Below are positions 20,018 through 31,234 of a stretch of DNA of 64,000 nt, piece by piece (positions within the stretch are counted from its first letter, which is position 1; each line of letters opens with the position of its first letter). Origin of the DNA: Basidiobolus meristosporus CBS 931.73 (lineage: Eukaryota > Basidiobolomycota > Basidiobolomycetes > Basidiobolales > Basidiobolaceae); assembly GCA_002104905.1 (NCBI GenBank), contig MCFE01000119.1:1-64000 (forward strand), given 5' to 3'. The notes beneath the pieces were generated by a model. It made no database searches, was not told where the DNA came from, and saw only the letters and a list, made by a program, of their open reading frames with translations. A program made the translations under genes and the position numbers.

Positions 20018-20888
20018 ATGTCAACGAGCAAACAGCTGCCAAATGAAGGCAAAAAGAGGCTGGTAATAAAGAATGTCCTCGCCGATCCTTTCAAAGTAGA
20101 CTGGTATTTCCTTTCTCTGAATTGGGCGACCCAATGCTGCCTTAGTAAACTTTCCTCACCTACAGGCCTGCACTCGAGCCAGATGTTGAACTGCAAGTGG
20201 TAGAGAGGCTTTGCGAGTGAGTAGTTACGTTTTGATGTTGGAGAAGCCCTTCCTGATTTATCCCTGGATTCTATAGTATCATATCTCCAGTTGGTAAATA
20301 CCGTGTGCAAAATAACGTCGAGGCACGAGCGGCCAGAAAACAAAAAGCTTCCGGAGCTACACCCAAAGCGATAGAAAAGCCCTCTCCTCCCCAGGTGTCG
20401 ACACAGTTCAGCTACGGGCTGAGAGAGATAATACGTGGTCTGAGCGCAAAGGAAAAGGCCTCCAGCAACCCGACGGAGCCAGTTTTCACGCTGATACTTG
20501 CTTGCCATGAGGACATCGAGCCGAAAATCTTACTCTCCGATGTTCTAACGTTAGCAGTACAAAAAAATGTGTTGGTGTGTGGTCTAAGTAAAGGCACCAC
20601 CCAGAAATTAGGCCTGGCTTTGGGCCAATCTCGAGTGACTTGTCTTGGGGTTAAGGTTAGTAGGGTGCAATATCTTAGTAGGTGCAATATCTAAAACCTC
20701 TCTAGCACAACGCTGTAGATTTCTCTGACATTATAGATATGTTGACACCAATTCTTAGACAAAAGACATCTTTTTGGGGCCAACTGACTTCATCGGAACC
20801 AGTTTTACAACGGACTAGGATCAAGCGGCTTCGTACGTTTGCCCCGATTCTAAGCAAGACCGCCGATTCCAAAAAGGCTAAGAAATGA
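20018..20888 (+). CDS. POP3: POP3/RPP38-type RNase P and RNase MRP subunit (L7Ae family)
   Basis: Four exons (20018-20103, 20166-20216, 20277-20655 and 20706-20888) with matching phases give 232 residues. After a short tail the sequence KRLVIKNVLADPFKVDWPAL matches the conserved Pop3/Rpp38 opening. A disordered Lys/Pro/Ser insert follows, then an L7Ae-like core (VFTLILACHEDIEPKILLSD; NVLVCGLSKGTTQKLGLALG; RVTCLGVK). The end is basic. It is inferred to bind kink-turn RNA in nucleolar RNase P/MRP for tRNA 5' maturation and rRNA processing. The exons are short and divergent enough to be missed by automatic annotation. Confidence 0.82.
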
Positions 20889-21074
20889 AGCTCCGACGTA
20901 TTGTACATAGGCTCGTCGTGGATATATTGGTGGTAAACCAAGTCTTTATTAATAAATAACCACGCCATTGAAGCAATGTGAGGGCCTAGCAGCACTATGT
21001 CAGCGAATGTAAGCTAGTTGTATGCTATGTACAGAACCGTTTCTTATATTGGATGGGTGGGAATATGCAGTCAT

Positions 21075-22773
21075 CTAGAAATTGACGGCATTCCTTGCGG
21101 TTACGCTTCTAATTTCGATCGGTGGCTTTGAGCGTGCCCCTTTCATATGAGCATTGCGGCCTGTGGCTGGATGATGCTGATGTTGTTGATACCTCGTAGG
21201 TAGTTCCTCTCTAGCTGCTGCCATACTCGCCTGATGGTTTTTGCTTGGAAAAAGTGCTCCACTATAGCTTGAACACTCACTGGGAGTACCTAGGTCTAAG
21301 TGCAGCGAGTTTTTTCCGGAATGTCTTTGGTCATCCAACTGGCATTTTGTAGGCAGAGGAGGGGAAGGATCCATGGGCATAGAGTGTCCGACCTCATGCA
21401 AATCAAATGGTATATCTTCTCTATTTTCCTCAACTATGTACCCGCATGGAGGTTGGGGGCCGTGGTTATATAGGCCAATAGCACTGGGCAGGCCTTGAAC
21501 AAACGGCCTACCAAGGGCGTTAGGTTGTATGGTGATATGGTTATCAAACATCGGGTTCCGCGAACATTGCTGAACCCCATACTGCATCGGATGCCTAGTT
21601 CGACACTCCCCGTCTGCTTCTATAGCCGGTATTCGGCGATCAGAGGCTCCAGAGGTCACGCTGGAATCAGAGGTTGAGGATATGTGGCTCATTTTACGCT
21701 GGCCATACTCTTTGCCCTGGTACCCAAGTAAGTTGGCGGGGTATTCGAATGCATGCTTTTTGTCTTTCGTGTCAACGAAATGGGATTGGGTCCGAATCTC
21801 CTCGCCAAGCGCTTCAATGTTGGGCTTTGTCGGCTGTACTGTACCATTTAATAGCTGCTCGCGCAAGATACGTTTTCGATTTCTGCTACGGAGCAGCTCT
21901 GAAATTCTGAGGGGGCATTAGATCAAGGCCAAGAAAATGCAACTTTCTACTTGCTACCTACCTCTTGTCAATTTTGTGACAGCAATACTCTTTAAGATTT
22001 CCACGAATCTCACACACCAGTGGAATGTATAGGATCGCCGCGAATATGGTTTTGATGGCCGAGACGATGAAGAGCAAGCAAGGTACACCCATGGTTACTA
22101 ATGATATTTTCTTGTCGATGGGCAAGTCGAGGTACCAGGTATTCAAGTGGCTCACGTTCCCTTTAATGCTGAAAAAGAGGGTGTATCCGTTGACGAAGCG
22201 ACGTGCCGCTTCAGCGAAAAACATCCGCTTCCAGCCTAGGTGCATGTGTAAATAGACATGATTGCAAATTCATTCCGATGATCGTGTCTAACCTTTGAGT
22301 GCAAAGAAGACGAAGAAAGCCAGCTCATCTTTGAATCTCTTCTGATTATGGATTTGGTTAAAGAAGCAGTAATGCGCATACGAACGCAGAGTGTAGTAGC
22401 GGTTGGCAATGATGGAAGTGAAGGTAAAAGAGATGTCCCCCGACAAAATCACCGCTCTAGCTTTGCTGATCTCCAGAAAGAGGAGAACATAAGAGGCGGC
22501 GATAGAGCCAACAAAGATCCAACGGATGTACGACAGCTTCTCCAGGTCTTTGTTGATGTCGGATGTCCAGGAGTTGAAAAAAATCAGCATGACAGCAGTG
22601 TAGATGTCCAGAACGTAGATAAGAATGGATTTGATGGTGAACAGGAAAATAAAGCAGTATTTGAATTTGGTGGCAAAGTGGTCCTCGTAGAACTCGTCCA
22701 CATCCACGAAGTCAAACTTGTGATCGTTGATGACCTCTCGCTTCCATTTTGCCTCTCCTCCGCAGCAACACAT
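21075..22773 (-). CDS. KCH-family potassium transporter, paralog A
   Basis: Three exons (22773-22293, 22235-21962 and 21906-21075) give 528 residues. The N-terminal half matches Kch1/Kch2 (Prm6) low-affinity K+ transporters. MCCCGG is a candidate palmitoylation cluster, then comes WKREVINDHKFDFVDVDEF, then about five hydrophobic segments with HYCFFNQI, FFALKGWKRMFFAEAARRF and LYIPLVCEIRGNLKEYCCHK. The long C-terminal tail (about 275 residues) is hydrophilic, Ser/Pro/His-rich and ends AVNF. In yeast these plasma-membrane proteins permit K+ entry that drives Ca2+ uptake during the pheromone response. It is a paralog of the gene at 31235-32809, with identical intron positions and equal lengths of exons 1 and 2. 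Confidence 0.88.
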
Positions 22774-23371
22774 GGGCTCAACGATGTTTTTGGAGGGTTA
22801 TCGAGGGTAAAGCTATTCCTCTTCTCAGGACGGAGCGCCAAGATTTTTATCGAACCCGAGCCATATTCTCCGACGATTATGATTTCGGGTTCGAGGGGAC
22901 TTGGGTCGAAATGGGTTGTGGAATCCATTGTTCACCTGGTCACGTCAACAACGGCTATTTGTATGCATCTACGAAGAAGATAATGAACCGATGCATGGCA
23001 ACAACATTATCTGAGGGCTGTCGATCGTAAGAAATAATCAAATATTACGGGCGGTTGATCAGTGTATAAATATAATCCAGCCAAGCATACAATCAGTCGG
23101 TTGCCATTCAGTTCACAATGACAGCTGGTGAACTAGCATACAATCAGTTGGTTGCCATTCAGCCCAGCATATAATCGAAGTGTCACAGCCAGTGGACTAG
23201 CAGTTGGTTGCCATTCAATTCAGCATACAATCCAAGCATCATAGCTGGTGAACCAGCATACAATTCGGATGTTGCAGTCAGTTGATTTAGTTCCAACAGG
23301 TCGGGAATTAAATGAACAACCTATGAATGTGATCGAACTTTATTTACAGCGAGAGGCAGAGAATTATGGAT
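22774..23371. other. Intergenic region with degenerate tandem repeat
   Basis: Holds the repeat at 23088-23290 and otherwise no gene. It separates KCH paralog A from the 3' end of the velvet gene. Confidence 0.5.
23088..23290. repeat. Degenerate minisatellite-like tandem repeat
   Basis: Two alternating modules recur: AGCATACAATCAGTTGGTTG followed by CCATTCAG, and a CACAGCTGGTGAACT-like block. About four to five imperfect units are seen. AGCATACAAT occurs four to five times (some copies with one change), GGTTGCCATTCA three times, and the CAGCTGGTGAAC or AGCCAGTGGAC block three times. The unit is roughly 50 bp. It is noncoding and was seen directly in the sequence. Confidence 0.75.
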
Positions 23372-24459
23372 CTAAGAAGTATACGTGATGCTTTGGGTAT
23401 TGGATAAAGGGATGGCATTTCGTGCAAGATAAGATTCAAACAAAGAGCCAAAGAAATGACCGTCCCTGCTTTGTGGCTTGGATGGCCTATGGCTACCATA
23501 CCACCATGGCTCGTGATCATCAAATGTGTATTCAAGGTCCGGAAAACCGTTACAGAACCGCTTTGATGGGTAATCGAATGGAGACTTATGCTCTGACGGA
23601 TAATCGAAAGGGGACCTACGCTTTGATTCTGACTGGACTTTGATTTCATGGCTAAAGTTCACAGCGGGGTGAGCAACATAATAAGGTCAACATTCATCCA
23701 ATCGGACCAACCTTTTGGTGGATATCTTTGATATTCTGCGGATTCGAATCCGGGCACCTTGGTCTGAGAATGAGCGGGACAGAAACGTCGATTCGTCCAT
23801 ACCTGGGAAATATTTCGCTGGATAGACTCTGAAAATCTCGGAATCCACCGATTTCAACAGGATGGCTTGATTACTACTTGCAGTCGTGTTAACACCAAGC
23901 CCACACGCCAACAGATTCAATGAGCATTACCTGGAGATCTCATACAGCCGAAAACGCAGGCGATAGTCCCCCTCGACACGAATGGAAATCTCGGGAAATA
24001 TGAAGAATCCCCCGTCAGAATTGTCGATGTCCTTTAGTTTGTGAAGCGAGGATGAAAGGGATCCGTGAACTGCATGTGGCGGAATAGGCTCCTCCAGTAC
24101 ATCTGTGGCCCCAATAAGAGTAGCCATCACAAAGAACGCGGGGTTCTGCAACAAACTGCGCAGAGAACGATTAATGCTAGCGCTGGGTAAACATCTCCAT
24201 CAAGTCTGGCTTACTGATTTTCCAAGGTGGCATTCTTGCTCTTGACTTGAACAATCGGAGGCGGGTCTATAGGCTTCTCCCCAACCTTGTCTTTTATGCC
24301 ACTAACCTTCGCCCGCTTGGGCTGTTGTCTGATGATCAGTGTGAGATCCCTATTGGAAAGGTGAGCAAAAGCGGGTCGACATATGGGTGTACACGACGCA
24401 TACTTAGGATCGTAGTTGAATGCAGCACCAACACCGATGAAATTGTGTATATTCGTCAT
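23372..24459 (-). CDS. Velvet-domain developmental regulator
   Basis: Five exons (24459-24404, 24349-24215, 24155-23931, 23876-23712 and 23651-23372) with matching phases give 286 residues. The velvet signatures are all present: DLTLIIRQQPKRAKVSG, PIDPPPIVQV, NPAFFVMATLIGA, GGFFIFPEISIRVEGDYRLR, and FPGMDESTFLSRSFSDQGAR just before IRIRR. Velvet proteins (VeA, VelB, VosA, VelC) form nuclear dimers with an NF-kB-like DNA-binding fold and couple light and development to secondary metabolism. The domain nearly fills the protein, and the last exon carries a repeated SPFDYPS motif in a disordered tail. I cannot assign it to a VeA, VelB or VosA class by eye. One donor (GTTGGT) is weak. Confidence 0.88.
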
Positions 24460-26150
24460 AAGGTATAATCCGGTCCGTGTTGCCTCAGGGTTTATATATC
24501 TACCCGGGGTCTCATTCTATGGGAACGGTGCATGCCGGAAATACAGGCAGATTTGGTCACAACCGGACCATTGGTTCTTTCAAGGTCGAGGCACTCATAA
24601 AAGGACCATGTAATACGGTGGCATCAGTCGAGTCTCGGAATTGATCGAGTCCAAAGTTAGTTGGAATATAGTCCCCCATGGTGACCACTTGTCACTTGAA
24701 AGGGAAGGTGGTTCACGGTATCATCTGGATGATTCACTTTTCCTGGTGTGACTCTGCTCCCTGAATGAACATCTGCAGATACGGAACTGCAATGAGCATA
24801 GTACAAGAGATCGAAGTCAACCAATGCGCTTGGCGCGATCGTTCAGGCAGGTACGTTCTGTAGGATTCAGACAGGGTGACGCTACTTATGCTACGGGGGT
24901 GTACTAGCTGTTACGATCGCTCAGGTGTATTACAAACATGCAGAACAGCTGTTTGAAGCTGTCTTCATGCACCCTCCAAGCTGTGTATATGCCAAAAACA
25001 CATAAATCACTGAGATATATCAGTATCCAACTAAGCAAAATGAGATGGATTTTGCACCCGAACAAGGAGGGAGTCCGAGGCACATCTGCCCCATTGTACT
25101 AAACTGCCTCTCCGCTTTCGTGTAAAGGGCCTAGAAGCCCAACGTACACACCCAGTATAGTAAGCCAGAAGTCATTGTCTATCAACTTTCCCTCAGTCGC
25201 CACTAGTTACACGGATAAAAACGGATCATGCTGCATAGGTGTAATAGGACTAATAGCTATGGAGATTGCCGGAAAAATCTACAACCCGAGGAGTTTGGGT
25301 TACTCAAACGGTCAAGTGACGAAGTCTTCAAATCAAGGAAAGACCCCATCAGCCTCCGCGAATGAACAAAGTGCTAGACATCTGCACTCTTCAACAGTTT
25401 TCCCACTTGGCGTGCTTTGTAATGAAATCCCTAATAATTAGCAAGTCCACTCCTATATATTGGTATACTTGATTCACCTTCATGTTGGAAATGTAAGGAC
25501 TACACTCACTATATTCATGGAAATGATTCACCGCGTATTTCCTTTAAAATGATCTGTGACGAGATTGATCATCTAAATCTAGCAGTGACAACTTGCTTTG
25601 ATTTGCAGTGTGACTAGATCAGTAATTAATGCATTCGATCAGTAGAAGTTATCTATGGCCAATCAGGCGGGCTCTCAATAAGTTCACATATGGATCAAAC
25701 CTTAATTTGAAGCTTAGACCAAACATGCACGAGTGAATTTTCGCATTTTACGACCTGATGTTGGATATGTAAGTGTAGAGAAATGAATGCAGAAGCCAAT
25801 CAACATGAAATGAAATGTTGCTTCCAATGTTTTCCTGGTAAAGTGACACCAATAGCTAAAATTGGTTTCTTTTTCCCATAGTTCTCTAGCTCCAGCACTT
25901 TGTACTTGGTATCATGTATTGCGGTCCCGTGGCACACGGAGTAGCGATTGTAGATACACAGGACCATAGAAATGGGCGTAAATGGTTTGAAACCCTTGAG
26001 GGGGTAATCAGTTTTATTATTATCGGAATTAAAGAAATGTTACATGTTAGCAGAACATGAATAGACAAGTGTATCGTTTATTTCGGCCTCATTCTATATA
26101 CATTTGGTCTTTTTATGCTTTATTTCGTGGGATATTAGTTGCATTTCTAT
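24460..26150. other. Gene-poor region
   Basis: About 1.7 kb with no supported gene on either strand. Short frames lack ATG starts or protein-like composition. A minus-strand stretch ending at 25886 (…CATGPQYMIPSTKCWS) looks briefly protein-like but cannot be extended. Confidence 0.5.
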
Positions 26151-27195
26151 TCACTTTCTCGACTTCTTGATAGCTTTGTTAACATTGAGGACGTCTTCAT
26201 TTCCAACAACCCTCTGCAAGATGTTCAAGGATGATTCCTTTTCTTTCTTGACATCGGAGATAGCAGGAGCAAACTTTCTCTTGACGCCCTTCACCTTAGG
26301 CTCATGCTCAAGCTTCTTGTCAAACTTGCCCACACTAGCAGTAGAGGTTTTAGAGAGACGGATTTCACGTTCAAGTTCCTTCTTGCGGACATCACGAGGA
26401 TGTTTTCCCTCAGTAATGGCAGCTGCCTCTTCCATGTTGCGACGCTGTTGTGCTTGGTTCTTAGCAATTCTCTCTTTCTTGGCGGTTTTGCGGGCGGCAA
26501 ATTGGTCCTCCGTGGGATCGGCCTTATCCGGCACCTCGATAAGCCAGTCACCTTGGTCGTCATTGATACCCTTATAACCATAGCGAGGTTTGTATTCGCC
26601 AGTAGCCTCGTCGTATACCATTCTTGAACGTTTCTTGTTCTGAATACCCTTGGCCTTGGCGAATTTCTCCCATCTGGTAAGAGGCTTGGCTTTAGGAAGC
26701 TGGAGATAAGGAAAAATATTCAGTACTGGTGTGACAATGAAAATCCATAAAAAACACATACGGGCTTCTCACGAGGAATGACGGTCTTTTGATCAGGAAG
26801 TTTGGCAACAACTCCTAGATCATTGGCTTCGACTGGGAGTTTGAAAATCTCGTTAATGAGAAGTTGTGCTCCGCCTCTGGTATACTCTTTCAAAAAAGCA
26901 TCAACATTTTCCTTCTTTCCACTACGATTAGGGAGATACGTTAATCTCTGCACTCGGTGATTACAGTACAAACCCCTTATTATAGAAAAACACGTACGAG
27001 AAGCTACTGTCTTCGATGGGGTTCTGATCGTAAGCGGCCAACAAAGCGAGATCAAAATCGACAGGAAGGAGTCTTTCGACTTCGATAGTTTTGCTAGAAA
27101 ATACAGTGAAATTAGAAAGGGTTCCTCGTAATTCGTTAGGGGAATGCACTCTACAATTTATTCTTGTGAGCTTCGAGTGCTTCGGTGACATCCAT
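26151..27195 (-). CDS. RRS1: Ribosome biogenesis regulator RRS1
   Basis: Four exons (27195-27155, 27093-26998, 26945-26762 and 26699-26151) give 289 residues. The family blocks are clear: VERLLPVDFDLALLAAYDQN near the N-terminus, FLKEYTRGGAQLLINEIFKL, PREKPLPKAKPLTRWEKFAK, and a C-terminal Lys/Arg-rich coil. Rrs1 works with Rpf2 to load the 5S RNP onto pre-60S particles in the nucleolus. The length fits fungal Rrs1 orthologs. It is divergent from the next gene, with 346 bp between the starts. Confidence 0.93.
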
Positions 27196-27541
27196 TTTTG
27201 TTGAATACGTCGAAAGAACAAAAACTAGAAATGGTCGGTTCTCGTATAACTCTCGTTAATATGGAATTTTTTTTCTTTTTTTTTCCCAGTACATGCACCG
27301 CCGTGACTGATATCAGGATTCCCTTTTTTTTTCAGTTGCGGTATCCCAAAACGCCGTTCTTTTGGAATAGAGTATTATCGAATCGCCCGAAATCAACGAC
27401 CAATAGATCCGGGGCGGCTCAGTATCTATGACAAACGAAAAATTTTGTATTCTGTGGACAAGGTATTCGGACTGTCATTAAGAAATTTCTACTTTGTAGT
27501 TTTCAACACATACTGACCTCACCAGTTTGAAAGCTTTCAAA
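27196..27541. other. Shared promoter region, RRS1 and small basic protein gene
   Basis: 346 bp between divergent starts, with T-tracts (T9-T10) near 27268-27290 and 27324-27334. No TATA box was called. Confidence 0.45.
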
Positions 27542-27940
27542 ATGTCGATGTATCCTTCCGCCGCAAACGTTGCCCAACACTTATTGGCAAAGAACGGACC
27601 ACAAACCACCAAGCAGATATATGCCCATTTCAACCAATTCCCCCAACTCACCTCCGTTCATTTCTTGAAGAGAAAAATCCTTCGCAATCTCCAACTTCAA
27701 GAGCGTATTGTCAAGCGCAAAACCCAGGCCAACAAAGACGCAAAGCCAGTATGGCTGTGGTCAATTGAACGCGAAGATCTTCTCAAGCAATATCAAGCAC
27801 CTACTTTCAGCGAGTTCAAGCCCAAGGTGAAGCCTCTGTTTGTGAATCCTTACTTCACTTGGAAGGAAGAGCAGGCCAGGAAACTGGCCAAGAACGAAGC
27901 GCAAAAGCTCGAGCAAGCCAAGCCCAAGGCTTCCGAGTAG
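27542..27940 (+). CDS. Small basic protein, possibly mitochondrial ribosomal or RNA-associated
   Basis: An intronless 132-residue frame. I chose the ATG at 27542 (MSMYPSAANVAQHLL...) because the longer reading starts at a non-ATG codon. The first half looks like a helix-turn-helix or winged-helix segment (AQHLLAKNGPQTTKQIYAHF, then SVHFLKRKILRNLQLQERIV). The second half is Lys/Arg-rich with FVNPYFTWKEEQARKLAKNE. Size, basicity and the lack of acids near the N-terminus are typical of mitochondrial ribosomal proteins. I do not recognise a named family, and the mitochondrial idea is inference. Its promoter is shared with RRS1, a ribosome-assembly gene. Confidence 0.65.
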   Translation: MSMYPSAANVAQHLLAKNGPQTTKQIYAHFNQFPQLTSVHFLKRKILRNLQLQERIVKRKTQANKDAKPVWLWSIEREDLLKQYQAPTFSEFKPKVKPLFVNPYFTWKEEQARKLAKNEAQKLEQAKPKASE

Positions 27941-28214
27941 ATAGATTCACCATCCTAGCACCATACCACATTACTTTTTATGCGTTTTTTCGCAACAGCA
28001 TATCACATTAAAAGGAACAACTGTTTTAATCGTATCCATGAAACATCATCATTCAGTTATCGAAACTTTATAAACATCGCTTTCGTTGTCCGCTCGAACG
28101 AAATATAAGTGTGTCAGTCGTGTGCATTAGGGAACAGGTTAATGCTGCGCCTGTGAAAAAGATCCATTTCTATAGTACATGTTTGTAATGGCGTTGAATC
28201 AAATCTACTGCGCT

Positions 28215-29906
28215 TTACTTGCTGGCTTCGCCGTACTTATCCTCCATGATTCGATTGACCATTTGAAGTTCACGGTCCAGTTTCTGGTTTCCCTTAGCCT
28301 TCTTCTTTGCAGGTCGTTTCTTCTCGTCATCCGAGTCTACATCCCAGCGAGACAATTGGCCACGTTTTGTCCGAAGTTCTTCGATAGTGGCCTCATCATC
28401 AGAGGCTGAATGCTCGGAATCAAAGGCATAGTCTAGAGTGTTGGAGTTGGCTTCGCCGCCTAACCCAAAAGTGGAGTAGTCGCCTTCGTACGCATCTTGT
28501 TTCGCTTCTGTTTTCGGTAGAGCCTTGTCAGGATGGTCATCATCAGTTCCTACCTGTGGCGGGGCTGCGCCTGCTTTATCAATGATTGCTTTCATAGATG
28601 CCATGCGAGCTTGTTTATCCTCCTCCTCATTCGCCATTTCGGAAAACATATCCTCAGCGTCATCAAAGTAGGAGGGCTTAGCGGCCGGCGTTGGTTGCTG
28701 CTTCCGACTGTCTTCATCCACTTCCATCACGTACTCACGTCCGATGCCCTCAAAAATGTCGTCGTCGTCGTTGTCCACTTGCACGGCTGGTTCGACCTTT
28801 GCCTCTTGTTTTGCCTTTTTCTTGAGTTTCTTTCCGTCGCTGTTCGTCAGTCCTCGGTTGCCATCCCGAGCGTAGGCGAAAACCTGGCCGATTTTTTCGA
28901 TGATGATATTGTTGGTTACCACCTTTTCTTTGTCCACCCCTGCCGATGGCAAGTCGGCAATACTTCTGATAGCGGTGGTGGGAATATAGAAGGGGTCTCT
29001 ATATTCTCCCTCCTCCTCTAGTTCAAACACATAGGCCATTCTTCCTGGGATCATGAATTCATTAACCTTAGGATATTCCGGCTTGGCCATAGCACTGTTG
29101 TATATAGCTTCCCCGAACTTGGTCACGAATTTGAGCGGAGCTGCTTCATCTCGGATGGATGCTAGTAGCTTTTCAAGCTCGGAATCGACTTTTTCGCTGG
29201 TTTCGTTGGCCATCTTCTCACGACGCACCTTTTCCAACAACGCGTAGTCCAAACCTTTAACCAAGTGAGTATGCTCCGCATCACCGCCTAGATACTTAGA
29301 TTTCTCATACGCCAGATTCGGGTCTTCAGGAGTTTGTAGAGTGGCAAGAATCCTCTCTGTTTCCACGTAATCGGGGTTTTCACCTCGACGGCGCTCCCGA
29401 GCTCTGTCGCGGTACTTTTCCGAATCCTCGTCATTGGCCGGTTGCCACCTGAAGTTTCGTTTGCATTTAATTTCCAAGCGATTTGGCCGGTAGGTTAAAG
29501 TATGCGCTTACTTTTTCTTTGATTTCGTGAATATGGGGGCATCTGGATTGGTGCTGTATTCAATCGGGTTCAAATTAGGTACTGGTGAAGGGAGTGTCGC
29601 TGAGAGGGAGAAACGTCAATTCTCGTACCTTAAACGTGGAGTCCCTGGGACGGTTCTTTTCGGGAATGGCTTGGAAAAGGATCCCCCGCCTCTGGGTGTT
29701 GCCTGCAGTTCGCTGTTGTTGCTCCCACCCGGACGTGGTGTAGCCAACAATTTTCGAAAATCATCCTGTGACAAGCTAAACGGTTGGTTTTAGTGAATCG
29801 GCCAAAACCAGCAAAACCTAGCAGCAAGTATTTGGTTCTCGCGTTACCCCTTCTTATTGATCTCAGCTGGAGCAACAAATCCAGCAGGTGCAGTTGGATT
29901 CGACAT
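28215..29906 (-). CDS. RED/IK spliceosomal protein
   Basis: Four exons (29906-29848, 29775-29629, 29553-29512 and 29448-28215) give 493 residues. The RED_N domain is recognisable: LSQDDFRKLLATPRPGG, then KYRDRARERRRGENPDY, KYLGGDAEHTHLVKGLDYAL and LEKVRREKM. The mid and C-terminal parts are acidic with basic clusters (GKKLKKKAK), ending in NQKLDRELQMVNRIMEDKYG as in RED_C. RED pairs with SMU1 at spliceosome B-complex activation. The animal Arg-Glu/Asp dipeptide repeat is absent. Retention of this factor and four exons fits an intron-rich genome. Confidence 0.9.
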
Positions 29907-30053
29907 CTCTTCAGTGTCCACTTGGTGGTGGAATGGATTTGTAGTCACGGAACGAACATTATGATGTCAGGTGATGCAGGGCAATATTTTTCATCGATTT
30001 ATAGTTAAGTTATGAGAGTATTAAATAGATAAATCTTTAAAGATATCTAGGCT

Positions 30054-30668
30054 TTATAAATTAAGGGCCACAAAGGCCACGAGTAAGAGGCACCCAATAT
30101 GTATATGATTGGTGGCACCTATGCTTCTATGACCTGGCTGTGGTGTGGGTTTTGCAGTGGCAAAAAGTTTTTGACTCGAACTACCTTTTCTGGGTGGTTG
30201 GCTAGTAGATTGGGTTACAGAAGGTCGAGAAGTAGGGCTAAGATTCACAGTAGGCCTATAGGTAGACGCGGGCGGGCTCCTTGAGGAAATGGACATTTGG
30301 GTCAGAGAGGTTGAGGCAGCCAGAGGAAAAGTGGGGGTGGTAAGTGGTTGACTAGGCGGATCGATTATCTGTTTATCATTATTTCGAGCCACATCATTCT
30401 CCTTTTCATCAGCATTCTCAGGCTCATCATTGTCCTCTGGACCCTCTGTGAGCGTAGGGCGTGCCTCACTTGCTGCTGTAAGCGTTGGACGTGCCTCACT
30501 TGATGCTGTAAGCATGACCGAGGTGGTTTCCAACTCCGTGTACGTGCTAATAATGGTCACTGTAGGGATGTCTTTTCTCCCTAAAACCTCGGTTTCACTT
30601 CGGATTTGCTCGAGGTAGATCAGACACGAGAGATACACGAGCAATAACGACCATCGAGGAGACCCCAT
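30054..30668 (-). CDS. Secreted Ser/Thr-rich GPI-anchored-type protein
   Basis: A 204-residue frame from ATG 30668. A longer reading adds 10 residues but starts in front of a better signal peptide. MGSPRWSLLLVYLSCLIYLE is a signal peptide. A Ser/Thr/Pro-rich body follows, with an internal duplication (ASEARPTLT twice) and an acidic patch (EDNDEPENADEKEND). It ends with a hydrophobic stretch, IHIGCLLLVAFVALNL, directly at the stop, the pattern of a GPI-attachment signal. It is therefore probably a heavily O-glycosylated wall or plasma-membrane protein. No enzymatic domain was seen. It is divergent from KCH paralog B. Confidence 0.65.
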   Translation of the reverse strand: MGSPRWSLLLVYLSCLIYLEQIRSETEVLGRKDIPTVTIISTYTELETTSVMLTASSEARPTLTAASEARPTLTEGPEDNDEPENADEKENDVARNNDKQIIDPPSQPLTTPTFPLAASTSLTQMSISSRSPPASTYRPTVNLSPTSRPSVTQSTSQPPRKGSSSQKLFATAKPTPQPGHRSIGATNHIHIGCLLLVAFVALNL

Positions 30669-30733
30669 GTTGAGAAATCTAAGGAAATAAGCAGGCAAAG
30701 AAACCCAAATGGCAACGAATAAACGGCCATTTG

Positions 30734-30740
30734 TTATATA
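30734..30740 (-). promoter_or_regulatory. TATA box of the GPI-type protein gene
   Basis: TATATAA on the minus strand about 66 nt upstream of ATG 30668, in the 566-bp divergent intergenic region shared with KCH paralog B. Confidence 0.45.
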
Positions 30741-31191
30741 GCCTCGTTGAAACAGAACGTCAAACCTTAAGGTTTTACCAACGCAAACACCCGATGCAGC
30801 TTGGTTTGGATGTTGAAGCCAACTTTACATACTTGAAAAAATATCGCAATCTCGAAATATGTAGAGCCTAATCCAAGATTCGCTTGCTCTGGCAATTATA
30901 CTATATCGGCGAATATATTTGGCAGGAACTACCATACAAATTTCTCATTTCAGGGTAATTTGAGACAATTCAAGGTAATTCGAGGTAATTCGAGGTTATT
31001 TATACTAGGAATGTGCTTTATTGGCTCACACCGGGCATCTATATAGAAGTCCAGGGGGACGGGTCTCTTAACTTCATGCACCATTAATAGAAAATTCCGA
31101 CCAGCACCGTCAGTTATTGGTACAGGTAAAGGTTAAACAAAAATAGCCATTCAAATGTGGATTTCTATTCTGGTAAAGCCACCACGGCTGC

Positions 31192-31198
31192 TATATAA
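31192..31198 (+). promoter_or_regulatory. TATA box of KCH paralog B
   Basis: TATATAA about 37-43 nt upstream of ATG 31235. The short distance implies a very short leader. Confidence 0.45.
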
Positions 31199-31234
31199 GC
31201 TGGCATCCAACGCACCGAGTCCACCTATTCAAAA

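Noticed and set aside
23741-23759. GGATTCGAATCC, resembling a tRNA B-box
   Set aside because: Lies within the coding velvet exon (Arg-Ile-Arg codons). No A-box or cloverleaf is nearby.
25175-25441. 88-codon plus-strand frame
   Set aside because: Non-ATG start, no features, in an otherwise empty AT-rich region.
25886-26068. Minus-strand frame ending CATGPQYMIPSTKCWS, slightly like a small Cys-containing binding module
   Set aside because: The rest of the frame shows no conserved Cys pattern, and no upstream exon could be found.
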